Notes under the pieces: model-generated | Databases searched by the model: none | Told to the model about the DNA's origin: nothing | What the model saw: only the letters and a program-made list of their open reading frames with translations | Program-made: the position numbers and the translations under genes | Shown: positions 8,774 through 16,380 of the stretch, piece by piece | Numbering within the stretch: position 1 is the stretch's first letter | Layout: each line of letters opens with the position of its first letter | Assembly (NCBI RefSeq): GCF_902859825.1 | Contig: NZ_CADIKB010000027.1 | Span: 34,387 to 98,386, forward strand | DNA: 64,000 nucleotides | Source: Paraburkholderia phenoliruptrix | Lineage (GTDB): Bacteria; Pseudomonadota; Gammaproteobacteria; Burkholderiales; Burkholderiaceae | Reading direction: 5' to 3'

Positions 8774-8834
8774 CTGAGCTGGCCTCAGCTGCCCTGTTAG
8801 CAAGCTAACGTCCCGCAGCAAAAAGCTTTTTTGC
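8774..8834 (+). other. Structured intergenic segment, possible sRNA 3' end or leader
   Basis: Within the 414-bp gap before the PAP2 gene several nested dyads are packed together. CTGAG/CTCAG (8774-8788) is followed by GCTGC/GCAGC (8788-8819) enclosing a perfect GTTAGC-AA-GCTAAC hairpin (8796-8809), then GCAAAAAGCTTTTTTGC (8818-8834) whose T6 run could end a transcript. No plus-strand gene precedes it, so if it is an intrinsic terminator it would end an unannotated small RNA. Otherwise it is the leader of the PAP2 gene. I see no protein-coding gene in 8545-8958. Confidence 0.35.
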
Positions 8835-8958
8835 CCGGCGCCAGCCGTGGGCACAGCCCGTCTATACTGGCGGTTATCCCGGCGCGTCGGCGATTCATGC
8901 TGTTCGCGCGTTGCAGTGTGATATCAATAATTCTATGCGGCTCTGATCGCCTGTCCCG

Positions 8959-9660
8959 ATGCCCGAATTGTCCGACCACCTGTGGTACTCCATCACCAGC
9001 CTCGGCGGCGCCGGTATGACGCTGCCGCTCGCGTTCGCCATCGCGCTGTGGCTGGCGGTCGGCTACACGTGGCGTATGGCGGCGGGCTGGCTGCTGTTGC
9101 TCGGCGCGGCCATCGGGCTCGTTACCGTCACAAAGCTGGCATTTCTCGGCTGGGGCGTGGGCGTGCGCGAGCTCGATTTCACGGGCGTAAGCGGCCACGC
9201 CATGCTCTCCACGGCGGTGTATCCGGTCGCCCTGTTCCTGATTCTGCTGCGAACGCATCCCTCCGTTCGGGTGCTGGGCGTGCTGCTCGGCCTCGTCGCC
9301 GGTATGGCGGTGGGCTTGTCGCGCGTCGTGCTGAGCGCGCATTCGCCTTCGGAAGCCATCACCGGCTGTCTCGTCGGCGCGCTCGCTGCGCTGCTGTTCG
9401 TGCGGATGGCGTGGAAGGCCCAGCCCGAGCGCCTTTCCGCGTTTCCCGTCGCGGTGAGCCTGATGGTGCTCGCTGTGTTGATGCACGGCGTGCATGTGCC
9501 GACGCAGCGCTGGGTGACCCACATCGCGCTGAAAGTGTCCGGCCATGAGCGGCCGTTTATCCGCGCGAAATGGAAGGCCGTACGCGACGTCCGGCCGGCC
9601 GCCGCCCCGCTCTCGCAAACGCGCAACACCCTCGCGCCGCCCGCTTCCCTTTACGTGTGA
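8959..9660 (+). CDS. PAP2-superfamily membrane phosphatase
   Basis: A 233-residue membrane protein with about six hydrophobic segments and the phosphatidic-acid-phosphatase motifs: KLAFLGWG near residue 57 (degenerate C1), SGHAMLS near 76-82 (C2), and SRVVLSAHSPSE near 117-128 (C3, His nucleophile). Likely reactions are dephosphorylation of undecaprenyl pyrophosphate, phosphatidate or another lipid phosphate at the periplasmic face; the sequence does not decide. The ATG at 8959 was chosen as the first in-frame start before the membrane segments. It stands alone, between the esterase and modA. Confidence 0.8.
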   Translation: MPELSDHLWYSITSLGGAGMTLPLAFAIALWLAVGYTWRMAAGWLLLLGAAIGLVTVTKLAFLGWGVGVRELDFTGVSGHAMLSTAVYPVALFLILLRTHPSVRVLGVLLGLVAGMAVGLSRVVLSAHSPSEAITGCLVGALAALLFVRMAWKAQPERLSAFPVAVSLMVLAVLMHGVHVPTQRWVTHIALKVSGHERPFIRAKWKAVRDVRPAAAPLSQTRNTLAPPASLYV

Positions 9661-9721
9661 ATCTTTTTGGCGGTCCGGCTTGCGCCGCGGTATTTGACCG
9701 GCCGAATGTCCGTCATGCCTG

Positions 9722-9747
9722 CGCTATAACCTCGTGTATATTACGAT
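9722..9747. promoter_or_regulatory. Candidate ModE-binding site upstream of modA
   Basis: CGCTATAA, seven bases, then TATATTACG lies about 48-73 bp before the modA ATG. It resembles the known ModE box layout (AT-rich half-sites flanked by CG, separated by 6-7 bp). ModE itself is encoded at the end of the cluster (12024-12860). Repression of modABC by ModE-molybdate is family knowledge; this site is an inexact match. Confidence 0.45.
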
Positions 9748-9794
9748 AGACGTTTTAACCACCGCTCCGGCGCGCGCCGGACTTTCACACGTTC

Positions 9795-10568
9795 ATGACA
9801 CCGTCCCGCCATCTGCTGAAACAAGCGCTATGGGCCGCCGGCGCTATTTGCCTTGTCTTTAGCGCCAACGCACGCGCCGGCGAGCTGGTTGTCTCGGCCG
9901 CCGCCAGCCTGACCAACGCATTCAAGGCCGTGAGCGAAGCCTTCGAGAAGCAGCACGCGGGCACCAAGGTGCTGCTCAACTTCGGCGCTTCCGACGTCCT
10001 GATGCAGCAGATCGCCAAGGGCGCACCCGCCGACGTCTTCGCTTCCGCGGATCAGAAGGCCATGGACAAAGCCGCCGCCGAGAAAGTCATCGTGCCGGCC
10101 ACGCGCCACGATTTCGCGGCCAACTCGCTCGTGCTCATCGTGCCGGCAGACAGCCGTTTCGCGCCGTCGAGCCTGAATGAACTGGCGTCGTCGAACGTCA
10201 AGCGGATTGCTTATGGCGATCCGGCGTCCGTGCCCGTCGGCCGCTACACGCAAGGCGCGCTGCAAGCGGCGGGCGTTTGGGACGCCGTGAGCGCGAAGGC
10301 CGTGCTCGCGGCCAATGTGCGTCAAAGTCTCGATTATGTGTCGCGTGGCGAAGTCGACGCCGGTTTCGTCTTCGGCACCGATGCCGCCATCGTGCCCGGC
10401 AAGGTGAAAGTGGCGCTGAGCGTGCCGACGCAAACGCCGATCACCTATCCGATCGCGCAAGTGGAAGGCAGCCGCCACCCGGCGGACGCGCAGGCCTTCG
10501 TCGACTTCGTGCTGTCGCCGGCCGGTCAGGCGGTACTCGCAAAGTACGGCTTCAAGCCGGCTCACTGA
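9795..10568 (+). CDS. modA: Molybdate ABC transporter, periplasmic binding protein
   Basis: A 257-residue substrate-binding protein. A signal peptide ends near residue 28 (NARA/GELVV), followed by the characteristic VSAAASLTNAF start and the segment NFGASDVLMQQI...GAPADVFASAD that lines the oxyanion site. Length and motifs match ModA. It begins the modABC operon: modB follows 30 bp downstream. A candidate ModE box lies upstream. It captures molybdate (and usually tungstate) in the periplasm. Confidence 0.93.
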   Translation: MTPSRHLLKQALWAAGAICLVFSANARAGELVVSAAASLTNAFKAVSEAFEKQHAGTKVLLNFGASDVLMQQIAKGAPADVFASADQKAMDKAAAEKVIVPATRHDFAANSLVLIVPADSRFAPSSLNELASSNVKRIAYGDPASVPVGRYTQGALQAAGVWDAVSAKAVLAANVRQSLDYVSRGEVDAGFVFGTDAAIVPGKVKVALSVPTQTPITYPIAQVEGSRHPADAQAFVDFVLSPAGQAVLAKYGFKPAH

Positions 10569-10598
10569 TCCACACACGCCGACGCGACCGGAAAAATC

Positions 10599-11273
10599 AT
10601 GCAAGACGCCTGGATCCCGCTCATGCTGTCACTGAAAGTGGCGGGCTGGGCGACCGCGCTCAATCTCGTGTTCGGCATCGCGGCCGGTTTCGGCTTGTCG
10701 CGCTGGCGCTCGGGCGCGCGCGACGTGGTGGATTCGCTGCTGACGCTGCCGCTCGTCATGCCGCCTACCGTGCTCGGCTACTACCTGCTGGTTCTGCTCG
10801 GACGGCGCGGCGTGATCGGCGCCTGGCTCGACCGCTTCGACATTCAGCTGGTATTCACGTGGCAGGGAGCGGTGATTGCGTCTACGGTGGTCGCGTTTCC
10901 GCTCGTGCTGAAGTCCGCCCGCGCCGCCTTCGAAGCCGTCGATCCGCAACTCGAGCGTGCCGCGCGCACGCTCGGCGTCAGCGAAACCGCGGTGTTCTTT
11001 CGCGTGAGCCTGCCGCTCGCCGCGCGTGGCATTCTCGCGGGCGGCCTGCTGGCGTTCGCCCGGGCGCTCGGCGAGTTCGGCGCCACGCTGATGATCGCCG
11101 GCAATTTGCCGGGCCGCACGCAGACGCTGTCGGTGGCGGTCTACTCAGCCGTGCAAGCCGGCGACGACAGCACCGCGAATTTCCTCGTGATCCTGACTTC
11201 GGTGACGTGCGTCGTGATCCTGCTGCTCGCCGGGCGGCTCGTGCCGCAGCGCACGCTTCTGGTTTCCCGCTGA
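10599..11273 (+). CDS. modB: Molybdate ABC transporter permease
   Basis: A 224-residue inner-membrane permease with about five to six transmembrane segments. The ABC-permease EAA loop is visible as ARTLGVSETAVFFRVSLPLA (around 125-145), followed by ALGEFGATLMIAGN, which is typical of ModB/CysW-type permeases. It sits between modA and modC with gaps of 30 bp and 1 bp and is co-transcribed. Confidence 0.93.
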   Translation: MQDAWIPLMLSLKVAGWATALNLVFGIAAGFGLSRWRSGARDVVDSLLTLPLVMPPTVLGYYLLVLLGRRGVIGAWLDRFDIQLVFTWQGAVIASTVVAFPLVLKSARAAFEAVDPQLERAARTLGVSETAVFFRVSLPLAARGILAGGLLAFARALGEFGATLMIAGNLPGRTQTLSVAVYSAVQAGDDSTANFLVILTSVTCVVILLLAGRLVPQRTLLVSR

Positions 11274-11274
11274 C

Positions 11275-11976
11275 ATGCCGCTTAACGTCGACATCCGCAA
11301 AACATTGGAGAGCGCCGAGCGCCGCTTCACGCTCGAGGTCGCGTTCAATGCGAGCACGCAGCGCGTGGTGCTGTTCGGCCCGTCGGGTGCGGGCAAGAGT
11401 CTGACGCTGCAGGCTGTTGCCGGTCTGCTGCGTCCCGACGAAGGCACGATCGCGCTGCACGGCCAGACGCTTTTCGACAGCTCGCGCGGTATCGATCTGA
11501 AGCCGCAGGCGCGCCACGTCGCGTATCTGTTTCAGGACTACGCGCTCTTTCCGCATCTGAACGTGCGTCAAAATATCGGCTTCGGCTTGCAACGCGGCTG
11601 GCTCAATCCGCGCGCGCGCAATCGGGTTGCCGAGGTGGATTACTGGCTGGATGCACTTGAAATGCGGAGCGTGGCCGGCCACTATCCGGCGCAGCTTTCC
11701 GGTGGACAGAAGCAGCGCGTGGCGCTCGCGCGGGCGCTCGTCGCCCGGCCGCAACTGCTGTTGCTGGACGAGCCGTTTTCCGCGCTGGACAGCCACTTGC
11801 GCCAGCGCATGCGGCAAGAGCTGTCCGAGCTGCAAACCCGGCTTGATATTCCGATGGTGTTGATCACGCATGATCCCGACGATGTCGCCGCCTTCGGCGA
11901 TCAGATCGTGCAGATCAGCGACGGTCGCGTTCGCGAGCATCAGGCCTTCAGCGGCTATGTGCGCAGCGAGACGTGA
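11275..11976 (+). CDS. modC: Molybdate ABC transporter ATPase (short form without Mop domain)
   Basis: A 233-residue ABC ATPase. Walker A GPSGAGKS is near residue 38, the Q-loop is YLFQDYALFPH, the signature is LSGGQKQRVALARAL, and Walker B is LLLLDEPFSALD. The canonical E. coli ModC (~350 residues) has a C-terminal TOBE/Mop molybdate-sensing domain; this one ends soon after the H-loop region and lacks it. The adjacent ModE carries two Mop segments, so sensing may rest there. It begins one base after modB. Confidence 0.9.
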   Translation: MPLNVDIRKTLESAERRFTLEVAFNASTQRVVLFGPSGAGKSLTLQAVAGLLRPDEGTIALHGQTLFDSSRGIDLKPQARHVAYLFQDYALFPHLNVRQNIGFGLQRGWLNPRARNRVAEVDYWLDALEMRSVAGHYPAQLSGGQKQRVALARALVARPQLLLLDEPFSALDSHLRQRMRQELSELQTRLDIPMVLITHDPDDVAAFGDQIVQISDGRVREHQAFSGYVRSET

Positions 11977-12023
11977 GATCGAACGGGCGCCTCTGCCCTT
12001 TCGCTATCCTCGCGCTAGCGGCT

Positions 12024-12860
12024 TCAGTCCTTCACCCCCAGTATCACGCTCGATGCCTTGAACGCCGCGACGGCGCTGGCACCTTCGGCAAGACCGAGCG
12101 AAGCGGCGCTCTGATTCGTGACCACGGCGGTGACCACCGCGCCGCCATCGAGCACGAGCGACACCTCGGCGTTCACAGCGCCGCGCTTCACGCTCTGAAC
12201 CATGCCCCGCAACTGATTGCGCGCCGACAGTTTGAGCGGCGCGCCGCCTGTGTCTTCGACGAACAACACAACCCACGACGCCTTGATCAGCGCGAACGCC
12301 GCCGCGCCCACAGCGAGGCCGAGCGCCTCCGTGCTTTCGTGCGTGAGGACGGCGACGATTGTGTGGCCGCCTGGCAGCGTGAGCGAGACCTCGTCGTTGA
12401 TCGAGCCGCGCGTGATGTGAGAGACGGTGCCATAGAGCTGGTTGCGCGCGCTCGTCTTCACACCGATGCGGCCGATCAGATCCCAGTCCGTCGCGAAGCC
12501 TTCAATGGCCGCGCCCGCGCGCTCCAGAAACCGCCGATGCTCGCGCTCCACCGCGCGGAAGGTGTCGATCAGCTTCTGCGCGCGCGGAGTGAGCGTGGTG
12601 CCGCCGCCGCCCTTGCCGCCCGTGAGCCGCACAACGAGCGGCTCGCCGGCGAGGTTGTTCATTGCGTCGACCGCGTCCCACGCGCCCTTGTAGCTCATGC
12701 CGACGGCTTTGGCGGCACTAGTGATGGAACCCGTCTCGCCGATCGCCGCCAGCAACGCGATTCGCGACGCGCCGCCGAGCGTGTTGGCGCCGGCCTGAAA
12801 CCACACAGAGCCGCCGAGTTCCAGCGGCTCGCGAGATGAATCGTTGCTCTCTGATGCCAT
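12024..12860 (-). CDS. modE: Molybdate-responsive regulator ModE
   Basis: A 278-residue DNA-binding protein. An N-terminal LysR-like winged helix (ETGSITSAAKAVGMSYKGAWDAV near 45-70, with the GGKGGGGTTLTP wing) is followed by two Mop/TOBE modules that begin SARNQLYGTVSHI and SARNQLRGMVQSV. ModE dimers bind molybdate through these and repress modABC (family knowledge). The gene converges on modC with a 47-bp gap. I chose the ATG at 12860; a GTG three codons upstream (12869) is possible. No strong ribosome-binding site is seen before either. Confidence 0.9.
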   Translation of the reverse strand: MASESNDSSREPLELGGSVWFQAGANTLGGASRIALLAAIGETGSITSAAKAVGMSYKGAWDAVDAMNNLAGEPLVVRLTGGKGGGGTTLTPRAQKLIDTFRAVEREHRRFLERAGAAIEGFATDWDLIGRIGVKTSARNQLYGTVSHITRGSINDEVSLTLPGGHTIVAVLTHESTEALGLAVGAAAFALIKASWVVLFVEDTGGAPLKLSARNQLRGMVQSVKRGAVNAEVSLVLDGGAVVTAVVTNQSAASLGLAEGASAVAAFKASSVILGVKD

Positions 12861-12980
12861 GGCGGGCACGGTCGCGAAATGATTGAAGGACAGCGAATCA
12901 TTATAGCGACCGGCCTTCGCGCCCCGCGCTCGCGGCCAATCCGACAGCGCCGGCGCCGGCGTTCATGCCGGCGCGCTGGC

Positions 12981-13364
12981 TCAAACCGCGTACTGCGCGA
13001 TTCCATTACCGAACGACCAGTTCTCCTTCTGCACTTCGACGAGATTGATCAGCACGTCCTCGCGCCGCAGTCCCGGCGACTCATGCAACTCGTCGACCAT
13101 GCGCTCGTAGAGCGCCTTCTTCTGCTCGAGCGTTCGGGTGTTGCTCACGGTGATCTGGATCATCACGAGGTCGTCCGTTCGCTGGATGTTCAGATACTGG
13201 CTGTCATACACAAAATTGCCGGCGTCGTGCTCGGTGATCAGCATGAAGATGTCGTCCTTCGGCACATTGAAGGTCGCGACGAGCGCGCGCTGAATGCTGT
13301 CCGTGAGCGCCTTCCGGTATTCCACGGGCTTGCCGGCGCGCAGAGCGATGCGGGTAAAAGGCAT
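12981..13364 (-). CDS. Tautomerase family protein
   Basis: A 127-residue protein of the 4-oxalocrotonate-tautomerase superfamily (MSAD-like longer form): after the initiator comes Pro, giving the N-terminal catalytic Pro1 of MPFTRIAL. The start at 13364 is preceded by AAGGAA at suitable spacing and places the Pro correctly; the longer in-frame start at 13433 does not. The substrate is unknown. It is divergent from the LysR gene at 13464, a layout in which the regulator often controls the neighbour. A GC-rich imperfect stem-loop lies downstream (about 12945-12980). Confidence 0.8.
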   Translation of the reverse strand: MPFTRIALRAGKPVEYRKALTDSIQRALVATFNVPKDDIFMLITEHDAGNFVYDSQYLNIQRTDDLVMIQITVSNTRTLEQKKALYERMVDELHESPGLRREDVLINLVEVQKENWSFGNGIAQYAV

Positions 13365-13463
13365 GACGGTTTCCTTCGAGGTGGTGAAAAGATGCCCACA
13401 GCGTAGGCGCGCGCGGTCATAATGAACAGACATTGCTGGCTATTTCATCTATGTTGAACTGAA

Positions 13464-14315
13464 ATGAAAGTGCTCGATCTCGATGCTGTCCGGGCGTTCG
13501 TGCTGGTGGCCGATCTGTCCAGCTTCACGCGCGCCGCCGACGCGCTCGATACCACGCAGTCCGCCGTCAGCCTCAAACTGAAGCGGCTGGAAGCCTATTT
13601 GGGCAAGCAATTGCTGGAGCGCACGCCGCGCGTGGTGCGCCTTTCCGTCGACGGCAAGACGTTTCTCGGCGCCGCGCGGGAACTGCTGAGCGCGCATGAG
13701 CGGGCGCTGGGATCGCTTTCGGTGGAACGTCGGCGGCTCGCGCTCGGCCTGAGCGAACACGTCGCGGGGCCTGACCTGCCGCACTTGCTGGCGCGCCTGA
13801 ATGCGCACGATCCCGCGCTCGTGGTGGAACTGCATCTGGGCACGTCCGCTGCGCTGCTGGCCCAGTTCGACGAGCGCCGGCTGGACGCGGTGATGGTCCG
13901 CTACGGCGCGGACGAACCGCCGCGCGAGGACGCCCACGTGTTGTTCAGCGAACCGCTCGGCTGGCTCGCGACGCCGGCATGGATGCCGCGCGTCGGCGAA
14001 CCTTTGGCGCTCGCGCTGCTGAGGCCGCCCTGCAATGTGCGCGACGTCGCGCTGCGCACGCTGACGGAAGCGTCGGTGGCATGGCAGGAGGTGTTTGTCG
14101 GCGGCGGCGTGGCGGCTGTCGGCGCGGCAGTCGCGGCGGGACTCGCCGTGTCGCCGCTCGCGCGCAGAGTGGCGCCGCGCGGTTTGGTCGATGTCGGCGC
14201 GCGGCTCGGCTTGCCGCCGTTGCCCGACTCGCGCGTGACGCTGCACTCGCGCGTGCGCGACGAGCGCTTGAAGGAAACATTGCGGCTGGTGACGAGCGGC
14301 CTAGGGGGTGGTTAG
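13464..14315 (+). CDS. LysR-family transcriptional regulator
   Basis: A 283-residue regulator with the N-terminal LysR helix-turn-helix (AFVLVADLSSFTRAADAL...TTQSAVSLKLKRLE, residues 8-45) and a C-terminal effector-binding domain starting near 88. It is transcribed divergently from the tautomerase gene across about 100 bp, so control of that gene and of itself is likely (inference). Its TAG stop (14313-14315) lies inside the first unit of a degenerate tandem repeat, so the C-terminal end may be recent or variable. The inducer is not deducible. Confidence 0.87.
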   Translation: MKVLDLDAVRAFVLVADLSSFTRAADALDTTQSAVSLKLKRLEAYLGKQLLERTPRVVRLSVDGKTFLGAARELLSAHERALGSLSVERRRLALGLSEHVAGPDLPHLLARLNAHDPALVVELHLGTSAALLAQFDERRLDAVMVRYGADEPPREDAHVLFSEPLGWLATPAWMPRVGEPLALALLRPPCNVRDVALRTLTEASVAWQEVFVGGGVAAVGAAVAAGLAVSPLARRVAPRGLVDVGARLGLPPLPDSRVTLHSRVRDERLKETLRLVTSGLGGG

Positions 14316-14446
14316 CGGGCAGTTAGCGGGCAGTTAGTGGGCGGTTAGCGGGCCTTAGCGGGCGGCCAGCGGGCGTTGGCGGGCGGCCAGCGGGTGTTAG
14401 CTGCCGTTAGCAGGCAGTTGTTAGCGGCGTTTGGCGGACGATTAGG
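14311..14446. repeat. Degenerate ~10-11 bp tandem repeat (GTTAGCGGGCA-like)
   Basis: About a dozen diverging copies of a 10-11 bp unit (consensus GTTAGCGGGCA, with variants such as GTTAGTGGGCG, GCCAGCGGGC and GTTGGCGGGCG) run from the LysR stop codon to about 14446. The first copies are near-identical and later ones drift. The element carries no gene. It occupies the convergent space between the LysR gene and the frameshifted gene on the other strand. Confidence 0.8.
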
Positions 14447-14520
14447 TCCGCAGGCAGTTAGGCGCATTCAGCCCCTCCGGCCGCAGCGCCGACGTTCGAA
14501 CCGCTGCGCGGCTCGGCAAC

Positions 14521-15101
14521 TCAGTGCAGGATCGGCGGCAGCGAGCCGCTGCGGGCTGTCGCGGGGTTGGCCGCGGCGTCTGCCTGATCGGCTCTGGCAG
14601 GAGCGGCAGGAACCGCCGGGGTCGGCTGCGGTGCCGTGCCTTTCGCCGTTGCACCGGTCGTCATCGCACCGCCGTGCGCTGCGCCAGCCTGCGCTGCGTC
14701 CGCATGTGCGGCTTTTGAGGAGTCCGCAGCAGACCTGCCCGCATGTGCGGTTTTTGCAGCTTCCGTATGGGACTTGTCTGCGTGAGCAACAGCCGCGCGC
14801 TTCTGCTTTGCGTCGTGAACCGCACCGGGGCTTTCATGGCCGGGTCGCGTCGCCGCCTGCTTCAACCCTCTTTTGCCTTCGACCGGAGGGCCGGCGCAGA
14901 TGCCGCAGCGTGTTTCGCGGCAATCTTCGTGTTCGCTTTCGACGCGGTCCGCGCGCCGCTTGCGCCCTGCCCCTGCGCCGCGCCGCGTCCGGCATGCGCG
15001 CCCACCTCGGGCGGATTCCACACCTCGGTATAACCGTTGGCCATGGCCGCGCCGGACGCACACCACACCGCCATGGCCGTTGCTACTGCTCGAAACCACA
15101 T
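14521..15101 (-). pseudogene. Secreted Ala-rich hypothetical protein, apparently frameshifted
   Basis: The 5' part starts at an ATG at 15101, preceded by GGAG eight bases away. It encodes a signal peptide (MWFRAVATAMAVWCASGAAMA) and a short mature region beginning NGYTEVWNPPE. This frame stops at 14862 (...RSKAKEG, stop). A different frame over the same bases then continues as a plausible Ala/Lys/His-rich tail (repeats such as KSHTEAAKTAHAG and DSSKAAHADAAQ) to a stop at 14521. The switch point lies near the GGCAAAAGAGGG run at about 14870-14880. Either a one-base indel (real or sequencing) has split the gene or the tail is a coincidence. No function is recognised. Confidence 0.45.
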
Positions 15102-15154
15102 CTGCTGAACTCCCATGCCTTTCCGTCGATAGAGCGAGCCGGGATTATATTCCC

Positions 15155-15208
15155 TTGCAAAAATCCGAAAATGGACTAGCATAATCAATAAGTACATTTA
15201 AGGACTTA
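15155..15208 (+). promoter_or_regulatory. Candidate promoter and autoregulatory dyad of the toxin-antitoxin operon
   Basis: TTGCAA (15155-15160) and an AT-rich CATAAT (15180-15185; 19-bp spacing) or TAGCAT (16-bp spacing) could form a promoter. Just downstream, TAAGT-N10-ACTTA (15189-15208) spans the AAGGA ribosome-binding site and could be the operator for the Xre-type antitoxin. Both calls are inferred from position. Confidence 0.3.
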
Positions 15209-15215
15209 CCCGCTC

Positions 15216-15653
15216 ATGGCTCACGCCGCCCGCGCCACTCAGTCTGAGGCGCCGATTCGTCGGCCGCTTTCGGAACCCTCCTTTGCGGAAATGTCCGCAG
15301 CGGGGTTGCGCGCATTCTTCAACATCGCCCGAGACTGGGACTTGAGCGCCGAGGAGCAAATCGTTCTGCTCGGCTCGCCGGGCCGGTCGACTTACTTCAA
15401 ATGGAAGTCGGCGCCGGAAACGGCGCGCCTCGCGCGCGACACGCTGGAGCGTCTGTCGCTGCTACTTGGCATCTACAAGGCGCTGCAAATCCTGCTGCCG
15501 CAGCCCAGCGCCGCGGACAGCTGGATCAAGCGGCCCAACAGCGCGCCGCCGTTCGGCGGCCGCCGCGCGCTGGACCGCATGCTGGCGGGCAACATCAGCG
15601 ACCTCGTGGCCGTGCGCCAGTATCTCGACGCCATGCGGGGCGGCTGGGCGTGA
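15216..15653 (+). CDS. Xre/MbcA/ParS-type antitoxin
   Basis: A 145-residue protein with a helical Xre-like N-terminal region and the C-terminal toxin-binding (DUF2384/MbcA-ParS) domain: GGRRALDRMLAGNISDLVAVRQYLDAMRGGWA is recognisable at residues 112-145 (residue range only partly quoted here as GGRRALDRMLAG and YLDAMRGGW). It neutralises the RES toxin encoded next and probably represses the operon. Its TGA overlaps the toxin's GTG start by four bases, typical of translationally coupled type II pairs. Confidence 0.85.
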   Translation: MAHAARATQSEAPIRRPLSEPSFAEMSAAGLRAFFNIARDWDLSAEEQIVLLGSPGRSTYFKWKSAPETARLARDTLERLSLLLGIYKALQILLPQPSAADSWIKRPNSAPPFGGRRALDRMLAGNISDLVAVRQYLDAMRGGWA

Positions 15654-16351
15654 CACAACCGCATTGGCAGGCCCGTTGGCGCAGCGCGCCGCTCGATTGG
15701 ACGCCCGCGTATCGGGTCATTCCCACACGCTTTCCGGCCGTCAATCTGTTCGACCGGGTGGCATCGGCGGAAGATTTCGACGCGCTCTATGCGCTCGAAT
15801 CCATGACCAACGACCGGCTGCGCACGGAAGTCGGCGAACTCGATCTCGTGCCGCGCGAAGAACGCCGCTTCGGGCCGGGCTATGGGCCGATCATGGCCGC
15901 GCTTACGCATCTGAATCCGCTCGGCAGCCGCTTTTCGGACGGCACCTACGGCGTGTTCTATTGCGCCCGCACGCGCGCGACCGCTATCGCCGAAACGCGC
16001 TATCACACGGGCAAATTCATGGAAGCCACCGCCGAGCCGCCCATGCGCCAGCAAATGCGGCTCTATACGGTGGCGGCACAAGGCGACGTGGTGGACCTGC
16101 GCGGCGATCCGAAGCTGGACCTCGCGGTGCTTTCGCCGGACGACTACCTCGCCGGTCAGTCGCTCGGACGCGCGGTGCGTGAAGCGGGCGCGCCGGGCAT
16201 TGCGTATCCGTCCGTGCGCGATCCGGAGGGCGAATGCCTTGCAGCCTTCAAGACCACGCTGCTGCGCGACTGTCATCACGCGGCTTATCTGGAATACAAC
16301 TGGAACGGCACGAGCGTGGATATGGTGTTCGAGCTGAGCCAGGTCGGCTGA
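15650..16351 (+). CDS. RES-domain toxin (NAD+ phosphorylase family)
   Basis: A 233-residue RES-domain protein, an ART-fold toxin of type II systems that degrades NAD+ (family knowledge). Visible conserved residues are R94 in GSRFSDGTYGVFYCAR, E115 in TAIAETRYH, and a Ser in the IAYPSVRD segment, which gives the family its R-E-S name. The start is the GTG at 15650 overlapping the antitoxin stop; the longer frame beginning at 15401 lies inside the antitoxin gene. Together with 15216-15653 it forms a complete Xre-RES pair. Nothing suggests inactivation. Confidence 0.87.
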   Translation: MTQPHWQARWRSAPLDWTPAYRVIPTRFPAVNLFDRVASAEDFDALYALESMTNDRLRTEVGELDLVPREERRFGPGYGPIMAALTHLNPLGSRFSDGTYGVFYCARTRATAIAETRYHTGKFMEATAEPPMRQQMRLYTVAAQGDVVDLRGDPKLDLAVLSPDDYLAGQSLGRAVREAGAPGIAYPSVRDPEGECLAAFKTTLLRDCHHAAYLEYNWNGTSVDMVFELSQVG

Positions 16352-16380
16352 GCGCGTTCGCAAGCGGGAACAAGCGGGAA

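Noticed and set aside
15401..15649. N-terminal extension of the RES toxin frame
   Set aside because: It overlaps the antitoxin gene in another frame and has no RES-family homology that I recognise.
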